DNA of 64,000 nt from Flavobacteriales bacterium (GCA_016703005.1 JADJCX010000011.1:58313-122312), one strand, 5' to 3'. Shown: positions 9,166 to 19,095, counted from the first letter of the stretch. Notes: generated from the sequence alone by a model not told the origin. Numbers and translations: made by a program.

Positions 9166-10497
9166 TCAATCTTCCTGTTCCGGGAATTTGTATGGCGGCA
9201 CCGCCGCAGCCCGCCGTTGTTCGGCCTTGTCCTCCGGGGTGAACTCCCGTCCGAACCACTGGGCGCGCCGGATATGGAACAACCCGCTGTAGAGGAAAGC
9301 ACCGATCAAGCAGCCGGTTGCAATGGCTGTTAGGGTGAAGAGCAGTTGCAGAATGTTGTTCGCCGTGCCACCACCGGTGGTGGCGATACTAGTGACGCTT
9401 TCGAGCCCGAAGGCCCCCGGTGCGAGCAACCAGAATGCCGGTAGGAAGGTGACCAAGGCCGGGGGCCCATTGAAACGGTACTCGATGGTGAGCGCGGTAA
9501 CGGTCATGAGCGCTGCCCCAAAAAAGGCTGTGGAAGCGCCATCCAGAAAGACGTCCGAGACGGTCTGGCCCAGATAGGCCATTACCATAGTGCAGGTCAT
9601 CCATATGAGGGAGCGCGGGCGGCTGCTCTTGTACAGGTGCAAGCCAATGGCGAACAGCAGCACTCCCAGCCAAGGCAACCAAAGGGCCAAGCGGCCGGGA
9701 GGATCGTAGTGCACTTCGGGAAGCGTGCCTCCGAATGCCCGGAACCCACCGAGGATACCGAAAGCCAGGAGGATGAGCTGTGCAAAGCCCGCCACCAAAC
9801 GCGTCGCACCACTTACCACGTTGGCGAAGGCCAATTCCACGATCGCAACGGTGAGCATGCTACCCGGCAGGAACACGATCAGCGGTGGGATCAGCAGATC
9901 CATGGCCGGTTCGCGCAAGCCGAAGCGATAGCTCAATGCCACTGCTGCCGAAAGCATGAACGCAGCGACGACTGGCATCACGGCGCTCCATGCCGGTTGC
10001 CTGCGAACCGTAACAAGCAGTAACGCGCATATCAAACCCAGCACGGCCACTGCCCCCAACCCGGTCCATGTCGGGCGGATCATGAGCGCAACACCAATGG
10101 TGGTGATCAAATAGCCGAACACGAAACCGACGTCGCGGTATCGGTGCTTCATCTTCCATATCGCCTCCAGCCTGCGAATGCCATCGTTGGGGCTCAGCGT
10201 ACCTGCGCGTGCTTCGCGGGCCACCATCAGCACACCTTCTATCTGGTCGAAACGTAATCCACCAGCGCGGTAGGGGCCGAGCGCGAGTTTCACACTGTGT
10301 TCCTCACCATCATCCAATTGCAGGAACATAACGGTGGGCAGCACCGATGCCGTGAGGTCGAACACCCCGTTGCGCTTTGCGATCTGGCCGAGGTCGCGCT
10401 CGATGAGCGCTACAGCATTGCCTGCGGCAAGCTCCGCTTGCCCAAGCCGCGCAAGGAAGCGCAGCAAGGTCTTGCGGTCGGTTGACGTGGTGCTCAT
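9166..10497 (-). CDS. threonine/serine exporter family protein (ThrE-type fusion)
   Basis: This 443-aa inner membrane protein has about ten helices. The N-terminal half (about 1-270) has a soluble start (FLARLGQAELAAGNAVALIERDLGQIA) then helices, as in ThrE domain 1. The C-terminal half has the smaller ThrE2-like domain (TFLPAFWLLAPGAFGLESV). The full-length ThrE of actinobacteria has the same order and exports threonine and serine with the proton gradient. The start ATG at 10497 overlaps the stop of the upstream epimerase in an ATGA, so the two are translationally coupled. The substrate here could be a small peptide or amino acid linked to the epimerase; that is inference. Confidence 0.78.
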   Translation of the reverse strand: MSTTSTDRKTLLRFLARLGQAELAAGNAVALIERDLGQIAKRNGVFDLTASVLPTVMFLQLDDGEEHSVKLALGPYRAGGLRFDQIEGVLMVAREARAGTLSPNDGIRRLEAIWKMKHRYRDVGFVFGYLITTIGVALMIRPTWTGLGAVAVLGLICALLLVTVRRQPAWSAVMPVVAAFMLSAAVALSYRFGLREPAMDLLIPPLIVFLPGSMLTVAIVELAFANVVSGATRLVAGFAQLILLAFGILGGFRAFGGTLPEVHYDPPGRLALWLPWLGVLLFAIGLHLYKSSRPRSLIWMTCTMVMAYLGQTVSDVFLDGASTAFFGAALMTVTALTIEYRFNGPPALVTFLPAFWLLAPGAFGLESVTSIATTGGGTANNILQLLFTLTAIATGCLIGAFLYSGLFHIRRAQWFGREFTPEDKAEQRRAAAVPPYKFPEQED

Positions 10498-11612
10498 CGC
10501 GTGATCGAATGTGCTGGCGATGCTAGCCATTGGGATGTGATGCGCGCACCAAGCCCGGGCTCCGTTGGAACGTTCAATTCGCCCTTCGGGCCGAAGCGTA
10601 TACCACCCTCAACGGGATCGGCGGTGAACATGAGGGGTGTATCCATATCGCAATACTTGACCGCTTTGCTGGTCAACGCCAAATGCGCCGAAGCCGTGAA
10701 TGCAAGACGCGATTCAAGGAACCCACCTACCTGCACCTCCATACCGGCCGCCTCGGCCAGTGCAATGATCTTGCGCGCCTTGAACAAGCCACCGCTCTTG
10801 CCCAACTTGATGTTGAAACGTTGGCATGCGCCCATCGCGATCAAGCGTTCGGCATCGTGGTGATCGCTGCAACTCTCATCGGCCATGATCGGGATCGGCG
10901 AAGCCGCCTTCACCCGCCGCATTTCCATGAACTGCCAGCGCGGTATCGGCTCCTCGCAATGCTGGATGTTGAAGTTGCCAAGTGCATTCAACACCCGTAT
11001 AGCCGTTTCCGGGTCCCAGCCCTGGTTGGCATCGATCCGCAGCGGTATCTTCTGGCCGATGACATCGCGGATGGCCTTAATGCGCTCGATATCCAGATCA
11101 CCATCACCACCGAGTTTCACCTTGATCACGGTGAATCCATTGCGCACGATGTCCACGGCATCCGTAGCCATCTTCTCCGGGACACCAATGCTCACAGTGT
11201 AATCGGTGAGCAACCCCGGATTGTGAACGCCACCCAAGTGATGGGCAAGGGACAACCCCGCTAGCTGTGCCGCGATATCGTGCAGCGCTATGTCGAAGGC
11301 GCTCTTGATGCTGTTGTTCGCGAAAATGAGGCGGTCCATCAGGGCATGTGCTCCTTCCATGTCGACTGGATCGTGACCCATGAGCGCCTTCGACAAGTGA
11401 CTTCCAACAGCGAGACACGTCTCTGCTGTTTCGCCGTTGATCGTCCAGAATGGGCTGCACTCGCCGTATCCGACCATACCGTTCCGCGCAGTGATCACCA
11501 CTACCACATTGTCGGCTTCGTTGTTCGGACCGAGCGATGTGACGAAGGGCACCTTCAGCGGAATGCGCATACGGTGCAGCTCTATGCGTTCGATCTGTTC
11601 CGGCGCGGCCAT
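10494..11612 (-). CDS. dipeptide epimerase (enolase superfamily, L-Ala-D/L-Glu epimerase type)
   Basis: The 372-aa protein has the enolase-superfamily layout: N-terminal capping domain, then a barrel. It carries the KxK base motif (VIKVKLG, about residues 160-166), metal ligands in LRIDANQGW, HCEEPIP and MADESC, and a second lysine in FNIKLGKSGG. This set places it in the muconate lactonising/dipeptide epimerase subgroup, which usually epimerises the C-terminal residue of dipeptides from murein recycling. The dipeptide preference cannot be read directly. It is first in an operon with the exporter at 9166-10497 (4-bp overlap). The start at 11612 gives MAAPEQIERIEL; an earlier codon at 11636 is possible. 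Confidence 0.82.
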   Translation of the reverse strand: MAAPEQIERIELHRMRIPLKVPFVTSLGPNNEADNVVVVITARNGMVGYGECSPFWTINGETAETCLAVGSHLSKALMGHDPVDMEGAHALMDRLIFANNSIKSAFDIALHDIAAQLAGLSLAHHLGGVHNPGLLTDYTVSIGVPEKMATDAVDIVRNGFTVIKVKLGGDGDLDIERIKAIRDVIGQKIPLRIDANQGWDPETAIRVLNALGNFNIQHCEEPIPRWQFMEMRRVKAASPIPIMADESCSDHHDAERLIAMGACQRFNIKLGKSGGLFKARKIIALAEAAGMEVQVGGFLESRLAFTASAHLALTSKAVKYCDMDTPLMFTADPVEGGIRFGPKGELNVPTEPGLGARITSQWLASPAHSITR

Positions 11613-11677
11613 GTTGGAGGGCGAAGGTGCGCACAACTACCAATGCATCAGGCCGTGGGCTGATCCAGGACGACGCG

Positions 11678-11685
11678 TATGTTCG
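11678..11685 (+). promoter_or_regulatory. TAnnTTCG promoter-like element (TATGTTCG)
   Basis: The element is 55 nt upstream of the bestrophin ATG at 11741, the longest spacing among the matches in this window, so it is the least certain. Confidence 0.3.
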
Positions 11686-11740
11686 GGCGCCCGCCTTAGC
11701 GGAATGAAACACACCCCCGACAGGTCGCGACACCAAACAC

Positions 11741-12760
11741 ATGCACGCTGGAAGACGCTTCACCTTGCGCGAAGTCCTCGCATGGACTCGCCGCGACATC
11801 TACTGGTTCCTGTTCCTGGCCATCGTGCCCACTTTGCTTCACGAAGTCCTCGGTTGGAAATGGCTCACCCTGCCATGGGTGCCGATCGCGTTAGTGGGTA
11901 CAGCACTTGCGTTCGTTACCGGTTTCAGGAACAACGCCTCGTACGACAGGTTATGGGAAGCGCGCCAGATCTACGGCGCCATCGTGAACACCAGCCGGGC
12001 CTGGGGTATTATGGTCCTTGATTTCGTTACGACCAAACAGGCAGGCCGCTCGGTGACGAAGGAAGAGTTGCACGCTGTTCACACGCGGCTCATCCACCGC
12101 CATGTGGCGTGGTTGCATGCGTTGCGCTTCCAACTTCGGCAGCCCAGGGCATGGGAGCACATGATCAAGGTGTACAACCGGGAGTACCGCAAGTGGTACA
12201 CGGTGGATGAGTTGGAGAGCAAACTGGAGGACGCGCTGACGGGTGTGATGCCCGCCGATGAAAAGAGCCGCGTGCTGGCCAAGAGCAACGTGGCCACCCA
12301 GATCATCGTGGAGCAATCGCGCGACCTGCGTGAGCTTCTGGATCAAGGGCTGATCGAGGATTTCCGCCACATGGAGTTGGAGAAATTGCTGGTGGACCTT
12401 TACGCTCAGCAGGGCAAATGCGAGCGCATCAAGAACTTCCCGTACCCGCGCCAATTCGGCACATTGAACCTGATGTTCACCAAGCTCTTCACGCTGCTCG
12501 TACCCTTCGGCATGCTGGGCGAATTCGCGAAGCTGGGCGATGGCTTCATCTGGCTCACCATCCCCTTCAGTGCACTGGTGGCATGGGTGTTCAACATGAT
12601 GGAGAAGATCGGCGAGAGCACCGAAAACCCGTTCGAAGGCAGCGCGAACGACGTGCCCATCACCGCGATGACGCGCACGATCGAGATCGACCTGCGCGAG
12701 ATGCTCGGCGAAGCGGAGATCCCAGCTCCGCTGACACCGCAAGGTCATATCCTGATGTAA
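11741..12760 (+). CDS. bestrophin family ion channel protein
   Basis: This 339-aa membrane protein belongs to the bacterial bestrophin/UPF0187 family, pentameric channels for chloride or cations in the inner membrane. Visible features are the N-terminal TWR-like start followed by a helix (YWFLFLAIVPTLLHEVLGW), the second helix with the conserved FRNNASYDRLWEAR segment (residues about 62-75), and a C-terminal pair of helices ending in NPFEG. The NPF and FRxxxSYxRWWEAR-like signatures are diagnostic. Physiological role is unknown. It is probably monocistronic, followed after 8 nt by a hairpin terminator shared with the convergent rplI operon. Confidence 0.87.
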   Translation: MHAGRRFTLREVLAWTRRDIYWFLFLAIVPTLLHEVLGWKWLTLPWVPIALVGTALAFVTGFRNNASYDRLWEARQIYGAIVNTSRAWGIMVLDFVTTKQAGRSVTKEELHAVHTRLIHRHVAWLHALRFQLRQPRAWEHMIKVYNREYRKWYTVDELESKLEDALTGVMPADEKSRVLAKSNVATQIIVEQSRDLRELLDQGLIEDFRHMELEKLLVDLYAQQGKCERIKNFPYPRQFGTLNLMFTKLFTLLVPFGMLGEFAKLGDGFIWLTIPFSALVAWVFNMMEKIGESTENPFEGSANDVPITAMTRTIEIDLREMLGEAEIPAPLTPQGHILM

Positions 12761-12768
12761 GAAAAGAA

Positions 12769-12790
12769 GAAGGGGCCTCGCGGCCCCTTC
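12769..12790. terminator. bidirectional intrinsic terminator
   Basis: A 9-bp perfect stem (GAAGGGGCC / GGCCCCTTC) with a TCGC loop lies between the convergent bestrophin gene (ends 12760) and rplI (ends 12835). A-rich and T-rich tails on the two sides would let it stop transcription in both directions. Confidence 0.75.
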
Positions 12791-12834
12791 CTATTCCTTT
12801 CGACCCTATCCTTATGGGAAGGCTGGGAGGAGGT

Positions 12835-13281
12835 TCACTCTTCCACCACCTCGAAGGGGATGGTGCGCACCACCTCGCGGTGGAAAGCCACCTCGGCTTC
12901 GTACTTGCCGAGGGTTTTGATCATATCGCCTTTCAGCTTGATGCTCTTGCGATCCACCTCGAAGCCGAGCGCACGGATGGCGTCAGCGATCTGGATGGTG
13001 TTCACACTGCCGAAGATCTTTCCACCCTCACCGGCTTTGGCGCCGATCTTCAGGGTTTTGGCGGCGAGGCCATCGGCCATCTTCTCCGCTTCGCCCTTGA
13101 TCTTGGCCTCCTTGTGCGAGCGCTGCTTCAGCGTTTCGTTCAGTTGCTTACGGTTGCTCTCGGTGGCGCTGATGGCCAAACCACGTGGTAGGAGGAAATT
13201 GCGGGCATAACCCTCGCGCACCTTCACCACATCGTTAGCGTAGCCCAGATGCTCCACGTCTTTCTTCAGGATGACTTCCAT
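12835..13281 (-). CDS. rplI: 50S ribosomal protein L9
   Basis: The 148-aa protein starts with the conserved MEVILKKDVEHLG and VKVREGYARNFLLPRGLA blocks of the L9 N-terminal RNA-binding domain. A long helix and the C-terminal domain follow (KIFGSVNTIQIADAI). It binds 23S rRNA domain V. It is the last gene of the rpsF-rpsR-rplI operon, 19 bp after rpsR. Confidence 0.97.
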   Translation of the reverse strand: MEVILKKDVEHLGYANDVVKVREGYARNFLLPRGLAISATESNRKQLNETLKQRSHKEAKIKGEAEKMADGLAAKTLKIGAKAGEGGKIFGSVNTIQIADAIRALGFEVDRKSIKLKGDMIKTLGKYEAEVAFHREVVRTIPFEVVEE

Positions 13282-13300
13282 GGTCGTTGTGGTTGCTGGG

Positions 13301-13567
13301 TTACTTCATCATATCGGCCACGTACGGCATCAGACCAAGGTGGCGGGCACGCTTCACGGCCTGACCCACTTTGCGCTGGTACTTCAGGCTGGTGCCGGTG
13401 ATGCGGCGGGGCAGCACTTTGCCCTGCTCGTTCACGAAGCGCAGCAAAAAGTCCGCGTCCTTGTAATCGATGTACTTGATGCCGAGCTTCTTGAAGCGGC
13501 AGTACTTCGCCTTCTTCGTCTCGATCGCGATCGGCGTCAGATAACGGATCTCACTGTTGTCTGCCAT
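13301..13567 (-). CDS. rpsR: 30S ribosomal protein S18
   Basis: The 88-aa protein has the conserved core KYCRFKKLGIKYIDYKD, then LLRFVNEQGKVLPRRITGTSLKYQR and KRARHLGLMPY near the C-terminus. S18 pairs with S6 in the platform of the small subunit. It lies 3 bp after rpsF and upstream of rplI, the usual operon order. Confidence 0.97.
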   Translation of the reverse strand: MADNSEIRYLTPIAIETKKAKYCRFKKLGIKYIDYKDADFLLRFVNEQGKVLPRRITGTSLKYQRKVGQAVKRARHLGLMPYVADMMK

Positions 13568-13570
13568 GGC

Positions 13571-13981
13571 TTACGCGTTGGTCTCGGTTTCTTTTTTCTT
13601 GCGCGGAGCACGTGCAGGCTTCTCACCGGCATCGCCAGCAGGCTGTTCGCCCTTGGCTTTGTTGCGACGGCGCTCAGCGAACGCCACGTGGTGCTGGTCC
13701 ATCTTCACGGTAAGGAAGCGGATCACACGCTCATCGCGGCGGTATTCGGTCTCCAGCTTCTCGATGAACATCGAGGGGCCTTCGAACTCGAACATGTGGT
13801 AGAAGCCCGAGGACTTCTTCTGGATGGGATACGCGAGTTTGCGCATCCCCCAGCTCTCTTCGTGGTGGACCTTACCACTGCCTTTTTTCACAAGGTCTTT
13901 GAATTTCTTGACCGCCTCCTTTGTCTGGTCCTCAGACAAAACGGGAGTTAAAATGAAGACGGTTTCGTACCTGTTTGTCAT
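13571..13981 (-). CDS. rpsF: 30S ribosomal protein S6
   Basis: The 136-aa protein begins at ATG 13981 with MTNRYETVFILTPVLSEDQ and contains the S6 core WGMRKLAYPIQKKSSGFYHMFEFEG. The tail (residues 110-136) is a charged, Ala/Lys/Glu-rich extension typical of Bacteroidota S6. An in-frame extension up to 14491 is rejected because it crosses the promoter region and the dnaX start. A TACATTCG element at 14006-14013 lies 24 nt upstream. It is the first gene of rpsF-rpsR-rplI. Confidence 0.96.
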   Translation of the reverse strand: MTNRYETVFILTPVLSEDQTKEAVKKFKDLVKKGSGKVHHEESWGMRKLAYPIQKKSSGFYHMFEFEGPSMFIEKLETEYRRDERVIRFLTVKMDQHHVAFAERRRNKAKGEQPAGDAGEKPARAPRKKKETETNA

Positions 13982-14005
13982 GTGACGTTTTGGTAGAATG
14001 GGGCG

Positions 14006-14013
14006 CGAATGTA
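14006..14013 (-). promoter_or_regulatory. TAnnTTCG promoter-like element (TACATTCG)
   Basis: The element is 24 nt upstream of rpsF. As a ribosomal protein operon is certainly expressed by the housekeeping sigma factor, this match is one of the better supports for the motif being the -7 box. Confidence 0.55.
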
Positions 14014-14174
14014 GCCGGATAAACGATCTGGCCAAGGCCTGATGGGATTGGGCTGGACAGGTCATGCCCGGTCCAGTGGCGGGGCTTGGGCTCTCCGGCA
14101 CGGGGCCCGTGAAGCCAAAGGAAGGGCTTCGGGTCTTGTTGAGATCTCCGGAATGGACGCCTTGGTCGCATTGA

Positions 14175-14182
14175 TACTTTCG
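14175..14182 (+). promoter_or_regulatory. TAnnTTCG promoter-like element (TACTTTCG)
   Basis: The element is 10 nt upstream of the dnaX ATG, implying a very short leader if used as a -7 box. Confidence 0.5.
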
Positions 14183-14192
14183 TCGCCCGCCC

Positions 14193-16022
14193 ATGGAAAA
14201 GTTCATCGTCAGCGCGCGCAAGTACCGCCCGGCCACCTTCGATACGGTGGTGGGCCAGGAAGCCGTAACGGGCACCCTGATGAATGCCATCCGTAACAAG
14301 CACGTAGCGCAGGCATTCCTCTTCACGGGCCCCCGGGGGGTGGGCAAAACCACCTGCGCCCGCATCCTTGCCCGCACCCTGAACTGCGAGAACCTGAACG
14401 AGGACCTGACTACCTGCGGTGAATGCGCGCCGTGCAGGACGTTCGACGAGGGCCATTCACTGAGCATCTTCGAATTGGATGCCGCCAGCAATAACAGCGT
14501 GGACGATATCCGGAACCTTATCCTACAGGTTTCGATCGCGCCTCAAGTGGGCACAAAGAAGGTGTACATCATCGACGAGGTGCACATGCTCAGTAGCGCG
14601 GCCTTCAATGCGTTCCTGAAAACCTTGGAGGAGCCGCCGAGCTACGCGATCTTCATTCTGGCCACCACCGAGAAGCACAAGATCCTGCCCACGATCCTGA
14701 GCCGGTGCCAGGTGTTCGACTTCCGCCGCATTTCCCTTACGGATATCGTCAAGCACCTGCAAGGCATTGCCGAGGGCGAAGGCATTTTGGCCGAGCCGCA
14801 GGCGCTGCACGTGATCGCACAGAAGGCCGATGGCGGCTTGCGCGATGCGCTGAGCATCTTCGACCAACTGGTGAGTTTCGGCGGGCGCAAGCTCACCTAC
14901 CAGGATGTGGTGAAGAACCTCAACGTGCTCGACCACGAGCATTATTTCACCATTACCGAACGGGTGTTGCAGGGCGACAGCGCTGGTTGCCTGATGGAGT
15001 ACAACACGATCCTAGCCAATGGATTCGACGGGCACTTGTTCATAGCCGGTCTTGGCCGGCACATGCGCGACCTGTTGGTGAGCCAGGACAAGCGAACGTT
15101 GCCGTTGCTTGAAGTAAGCGAGGAACTGGCGGTGCGCTACGCGGAGCAGGCCGCTGCATGCCCGCGCGAGCTGTTGGTGCAGAGCCTGGAGCGCATCGGC
15201 CAATGCGATGCGCAGTACAAGAGCAGCAAGGAGCCACGCCTGTTGGTGGAGTTGATGTTGATCCAGTTATGCCGGCTTGGGGATCCTACGACCGTGATGG
15301 CTTCCACCAGCGCCTCCGCTGCCGTGGAAAAAAAAAGCCCTGATGTGACCTCCGAAAGGCCCAAGCCTTCGGCGATCGCGCTTGAGCAGGACCTTTTACA
15401 AAGACCGGTTCAACCGTCGAACGGTCAGCCCGTCCCGTTCCGTCCGCCAGAGCCTGCGCTGGCCGAGGTTCTCGTAGCCGAGCCCGATGGCTCGCCGATG
15501 CAGCCCGTAGGCAAGCCCACTGAACCTGTGCGCACTGTGGTGAAACCAAGGATCGGTGGGGTGCCCAGTTTGAAACAGAGCATTGAACGACCGCAGGCCA
15601 CAGCTTCATCCGGCCCAGTCGTTGAAGCGGCGGCTGCGATCGCGGCACCCGATGCCAAGCCGCTGAACGAAGTGGCGTTGAAGCTCACGTGGCGCAACTA
15701 TGCCATACAGAAGAAACGCGAAGGCAAGAGCAGCTTTCACGCTACTCTGATGTGGAAAGAGCCGGTGGTGACCGGCCCACACAGTGTGCAGTTCGCGATC
15801 ATCAATGAAGTGCAGGAGAAAGACCTGCGCGAGCAAAAGGCCTATTTGGTGGAGCACCTGCGGATCGAGCTTGACGACCCGGCGCTTGAACTCTCGATCG
15901 TGAAAGAGGCTGTTGCCGACATCAGGCCGCGGTACACACCGCGCGACCGCTTCACAATACTTGCCGAGAGGAACCCGGCATTGTTGGGCTTGCGCGAAGC
16001 GCTCGACCTCGACGTGGGCTGA
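14193..16022 (+). CDS. dnaX: DNA polymerase III subunit gamma/tau
   Basis: The 609-aa clamp-loader ATPase has a Walker A motif in FTGPRGVGKTTCARIL (about residues 44-59) and four zinc-binding cysteines between CENLNE and CAPC (about 68-84). Walker B is YIIDEVHML, and sensor 1 is ILATTEKHKILPTILSRCQ. Domains I-III end near residue 370. A Pro/Ala-rich linker and a tau-specific C-terminal domain (about 490-609) follow. At 15328-15336 the coding strand has nine A in a row, right at the domain III/linker boundary. A -1 slip meets TGA at 15341-15343 and a +1 slip meets TGA at 15346-15348, so a short gamma form of about 383 aa is predicted. Confidence 0.96.
   Translation: MEKFIVSARKYRPATFDTVVGQEAVTGTLMNAIRNKHVAQAFLFTGPRGVGKTTCARILARTLNCENLNEDLTTCGECAPCRTFDEGHSLSIFELDAASNNSVDDIRNLILQVSIAPQVGTKKVYIIDEVHMLSSAAFNAFLKTLEEPPSYAIFILATTEKHKILPTILSRCQVFDFRRISLTDIVKHLQGIAEGEGILAEPQALHVIAQKADGGLRDALSIFDQLVSFGGRKLTYQDVVKNLNVLDHEHYFTITERVLQGDSAGCLMEYNTILANGFDGHLFIAGLGRHMRDLLVSQDKRTLPLLEVSEELAVRYAEQAAACPRELLVQSLERIGQCDAQYKSSKEPRLLVELMLIQLCRLGDPTTVMASTSASAAVEKKSPDVTSERPKPSAIALEQDLLQRPVQPSNGQPVPFRPPEPALAEVLVAEPDGSPMQPVGKPTEPVRTVVKPRIGGVPSLKQSIERPQATASSGPVVEAAAAIAAPDAKPLNEVALKLTWRNYAIQKKREGKSSFHATLMWKEPVVTGPHSVQFAIINEVQEKDLREQKAYLVEHLRIELDDPALELSIVKEAVADIRPRYTPRDRFTILAERNPALLGLREALDLDVG
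15328..15336 (+). promoter_or_regulatory. A9 slippery tract in dnaX (predicted gamma/tau frameshift site)
   Basis: Nine consecutive adenines read in frame as GAA AAA AAA AGC. Slipping by one base in either direction reaches a stop codon within four codons. The position (codon about 380) is where clamp-loader domains I-III end. The same arrangement makes the gamma subunit by ribosomal slippage in E. coli and by transcriptional slippage at an A9 tract in Thermus thermophilus. Use here is inferred. Confidence 0.6.
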
Positions 16023-16138
16023 ACTGTTTTCGGCCCACGTGCCGACACGTCCGGACAACTTAGTGGCGCGCAATGCGTCTCCGGCCTATCCGCCGCCTGC
16101 GGGCTACATTCACCGCCGCTCCAGCAACACTAGACCCC

Positions 16139-19095
16139 ATGATGCAACGACTGCTCCGGGCCTGTACGATCTCCGCTCTCCTTTCCTTCTTCAGTATTCA
16201 AGCAACGGCTTCGCACGTCAGTGGGGTTGACATCGGCTATGAGTGTTTGGGCGGCAACCAATACCAGATCACGCTGAACATCTTCAGGGATTGCAGCGGC
16301 ATCCCCATGAGCAGCACGGAAACCGTGGATATCGTCAGTTCCTGCGGACAATCGCTCACGCTGTCGCTCAGCCAAGCACCCGACACCGGGTACTAGATCA
16401 GTCAATTGTGTCCTTCGGGACTTGCCTTGAGCGATTGCAATAGCGGGGGTATCCGGGCATGGAGTCATACACCTACCAAGGGATAGTAACGCTGAATCCG
16501 CCGTGCAACAGCTGGACGGTGAGCTGGGGTACCTGCTGCCGGAACCCCAGTGTGAACGTACCCAGCAGCAACTTGGACGATATCTACGCCGAGGCGGTAC
16601 TGAATACGGCCACAGCGCCCTGCAACAACTCGCCGATCTTCACAGCACAGCCCATTCCTTTTGTGTGCGCAGGCATACCCGTATCATACAACTACGGCGT
16701 GTTCGACCCCGATGGCGATTCGCTCGTGTACTCCTTCGTGCCCGGGCAATTGTTCGCAGGCAACAATTTGACTTACGGTGCCGGCTACACGGCCGCCCAG
16801 CCCATCCCGGGTATCACACTGGATCCGAATACGGGCGAAGTGACCTTCACGGTCGGTATCCTGGGCAACTACATCGTTGTTGTTGAGGTTGCCCAATACG
16901 ATGCCAACGGGAATCTGGTAGGGACCGTGATGCGCGACATGCAGTTCACAGTCATCGCCTGCACGAACCAGGTGCCGGCCGCACCGGCCGCTTACACCAA
17001 CTTCACGGGCACGGCGCTGTCAACTGGCCCCACCAGCTTGGAAATGTGTGTGGGTGATTGGTTCTGCATGGACCTGTTGTTCACCGATGCCGACCTGAGC
17101 GACAGCCTCACGCTTACGTCGAACATCACGCTCGCACTGCCCGGCGCCACATTCGTTCAAACCGGCATCAACCCCGCAACGGCAAGCGTGTGTTGGACTG
17201 CCGTTGCCGGAACGAGCCCAGTGACCACGTTCACCGTCTTTGCCGAAGACGATGCATGCCCAGTAACCGGTCTGAACCAACAAACCATTACCGTGCTCTT
17301 CCTGCCGCGCACTTCAACGATCGCGGACAGCCTGCTCTGCGAGCCCGCTCCCGTGACCTTGTACAGCTCCGGCGGAACGATCTTCACCTGGAGCGTGCTC
17401 AGCGGCGATCCGATCTCGATCGGCAACAACTTCTCGTGCAACCCGTGCAGCGATCCCATTGCCACGCCGGCGATCACCACCACCTACGAAGTGGTGAGCG
17501 ACCTGCAAACCACCTGCGTGAACCGCGACACGGTGACGATCTTCGTTATCCCTCCGTTCGGGATCAGCAGTGTTGTTCCGCACCAGACCACCTGTAATGG
17601 CGACAGCGATGGCTGGGTTGAAGTGGAGCCATTCGGCGCGGCCGGTCCCCCTTGGACATGGGAAGTTTGGGATGGCGCTGTACTCGTGAATTCGCAAACG
17701 GTGAACGGTGCGACAAGCATCACAGGGCTTTCGGAAGGGACCTACACGCTCGTCCTCGGTGAGCCGATCGGCTGCACGCACGACACGACGTTCTTCATCG
17801 CACAGCCTGATCCGATGGCTGTGGTGGTGAACGACAGCACGATCTGCTTGAGCACCTCGGCGGTCCTCAGCGCAACAGGTTCCGGTGGTAACGGTGGGTA
17901 CACCTACAGTTGGAACCAAGGCTTGGTAGGCGATGGCCCACACACGGTATCGCCACCGGTAACAACAGCTTATCAGGTTGTCGCCACCGATATGCTCGGC
18001 TGTGTTTCACCAGCTGATGTTGCGACCATTTCCGTATTGCCACCGTTGCAAGTGCTGGCTACTGCACCTGACAGCATTTGCATCGGTGCGGTTGCCGAAC
18101 TCACTGCGGTTCCCGGCGGAGGTAATGGAGGACCTTACACGCTCATCTGGGCGGAACTCGGTGCCAGCGTGGTTGGTGCAGGCGATACCATCGTAGTAAC
18201 ACCAACGGGCTTCGGTACGGATTACGTTGTTGCCCTCACGGACAATTGCGGCTCGCCTGAGGTGAGCGATACGGTGCACGTGCAGTGGTACCGCGCTCCT
18301 GAACCCAACTTCACCGTGGACAAGCAGGAGGACTGTTTCCCGGCCGAGATCACCTTCACCAATACCACCGACCCGTCGGACGTGGGCACTGATTGCATCT
18401 GGAACTTCGGCGATGGCAATACCGCGATCGGATGCGGCGGCGCGTTCAACAGCTACGCCAACGTGGGCTGCTACGATGTTTCGCTCACTGTCTATTCACC
18501 GGAGGGCTGTGTCGGTGACACCACCTTCCCGCAGTTCATCTGTGCTCGCCCCTACCCCATTGCCGATTTCCGATGGTCGCCGGAAGTCGCCAATATCCTG
18601 GATCCGCAGGTGGCGTTCTTCAATCAATCGCAGTTTGACCTCACGTGGGCCTGGTCGTTCGGCGAGACCACTGTTCCCGATTCCGCATTCGTGCCCGACC
18701 CGATCGTGTTGTTCCCCGAGACCGACGAAGCCACATACCCGGTTTGGCTGCACGTCACCAACCAATACGGCTGCCCGGACAGCGTGATGAAACTGGTCTT
18801 CATCGAGGGTGTGTTCTCTGTGTACGTCCCGAACGCCTTCACTCCTGATGGCGATGGGATCAACGACACCTTCGGTCCGCTGGGCCAAGGCATTTCTGAC
18901 AAGGACTTCGCGTTCACCGTGTTCGATCGGTGGGGTGAAGCGATCTTCAAAACCAACGACCCCGCTACGTGGTGGGAAGGCACTTCCGGTGGCACCCAAG
19001 CGATGCAAGGCGTGTACGCTTGGCGCTTGGACTTGGTGGACCGCTATCGGAACCTCGATCGGCAGTACTATGGTCATGTGACCTTGGTGCGCTAA
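16139..19095 (+). CDS. large T9SS surface protein with gliding-motility C-terminal domain (frame disrupted near the 5' end)
   Basis: A signal peptide starts at ATG 16139 (MMQRLLRACTISALLSFF...ATA), followed by SHVSGVDIGYECLGGNQYQI, the same N-terminal domain type as the protein at 52064. Further on are CCRNP, Ig/PKD-like repeats, a PKD core (WNFGDGNT, about 18400) and a C-terminal type B sorting domain (YVPNAFTPDGDGINDTFGP...FDRWGE). The frame has a TAG at 16394-16396 where Glu (GAG) is expected. It also shifts at the G5 run 16447-16451, where one more G restores continuity. The remaining 878 codons (16459-19095) are open. I read this as one about 985-aa exported protein with sequence errors, though a decaying gene is possible. 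Role: adhesion or surface filament, inferred from domain type. Confidence 0.75.
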
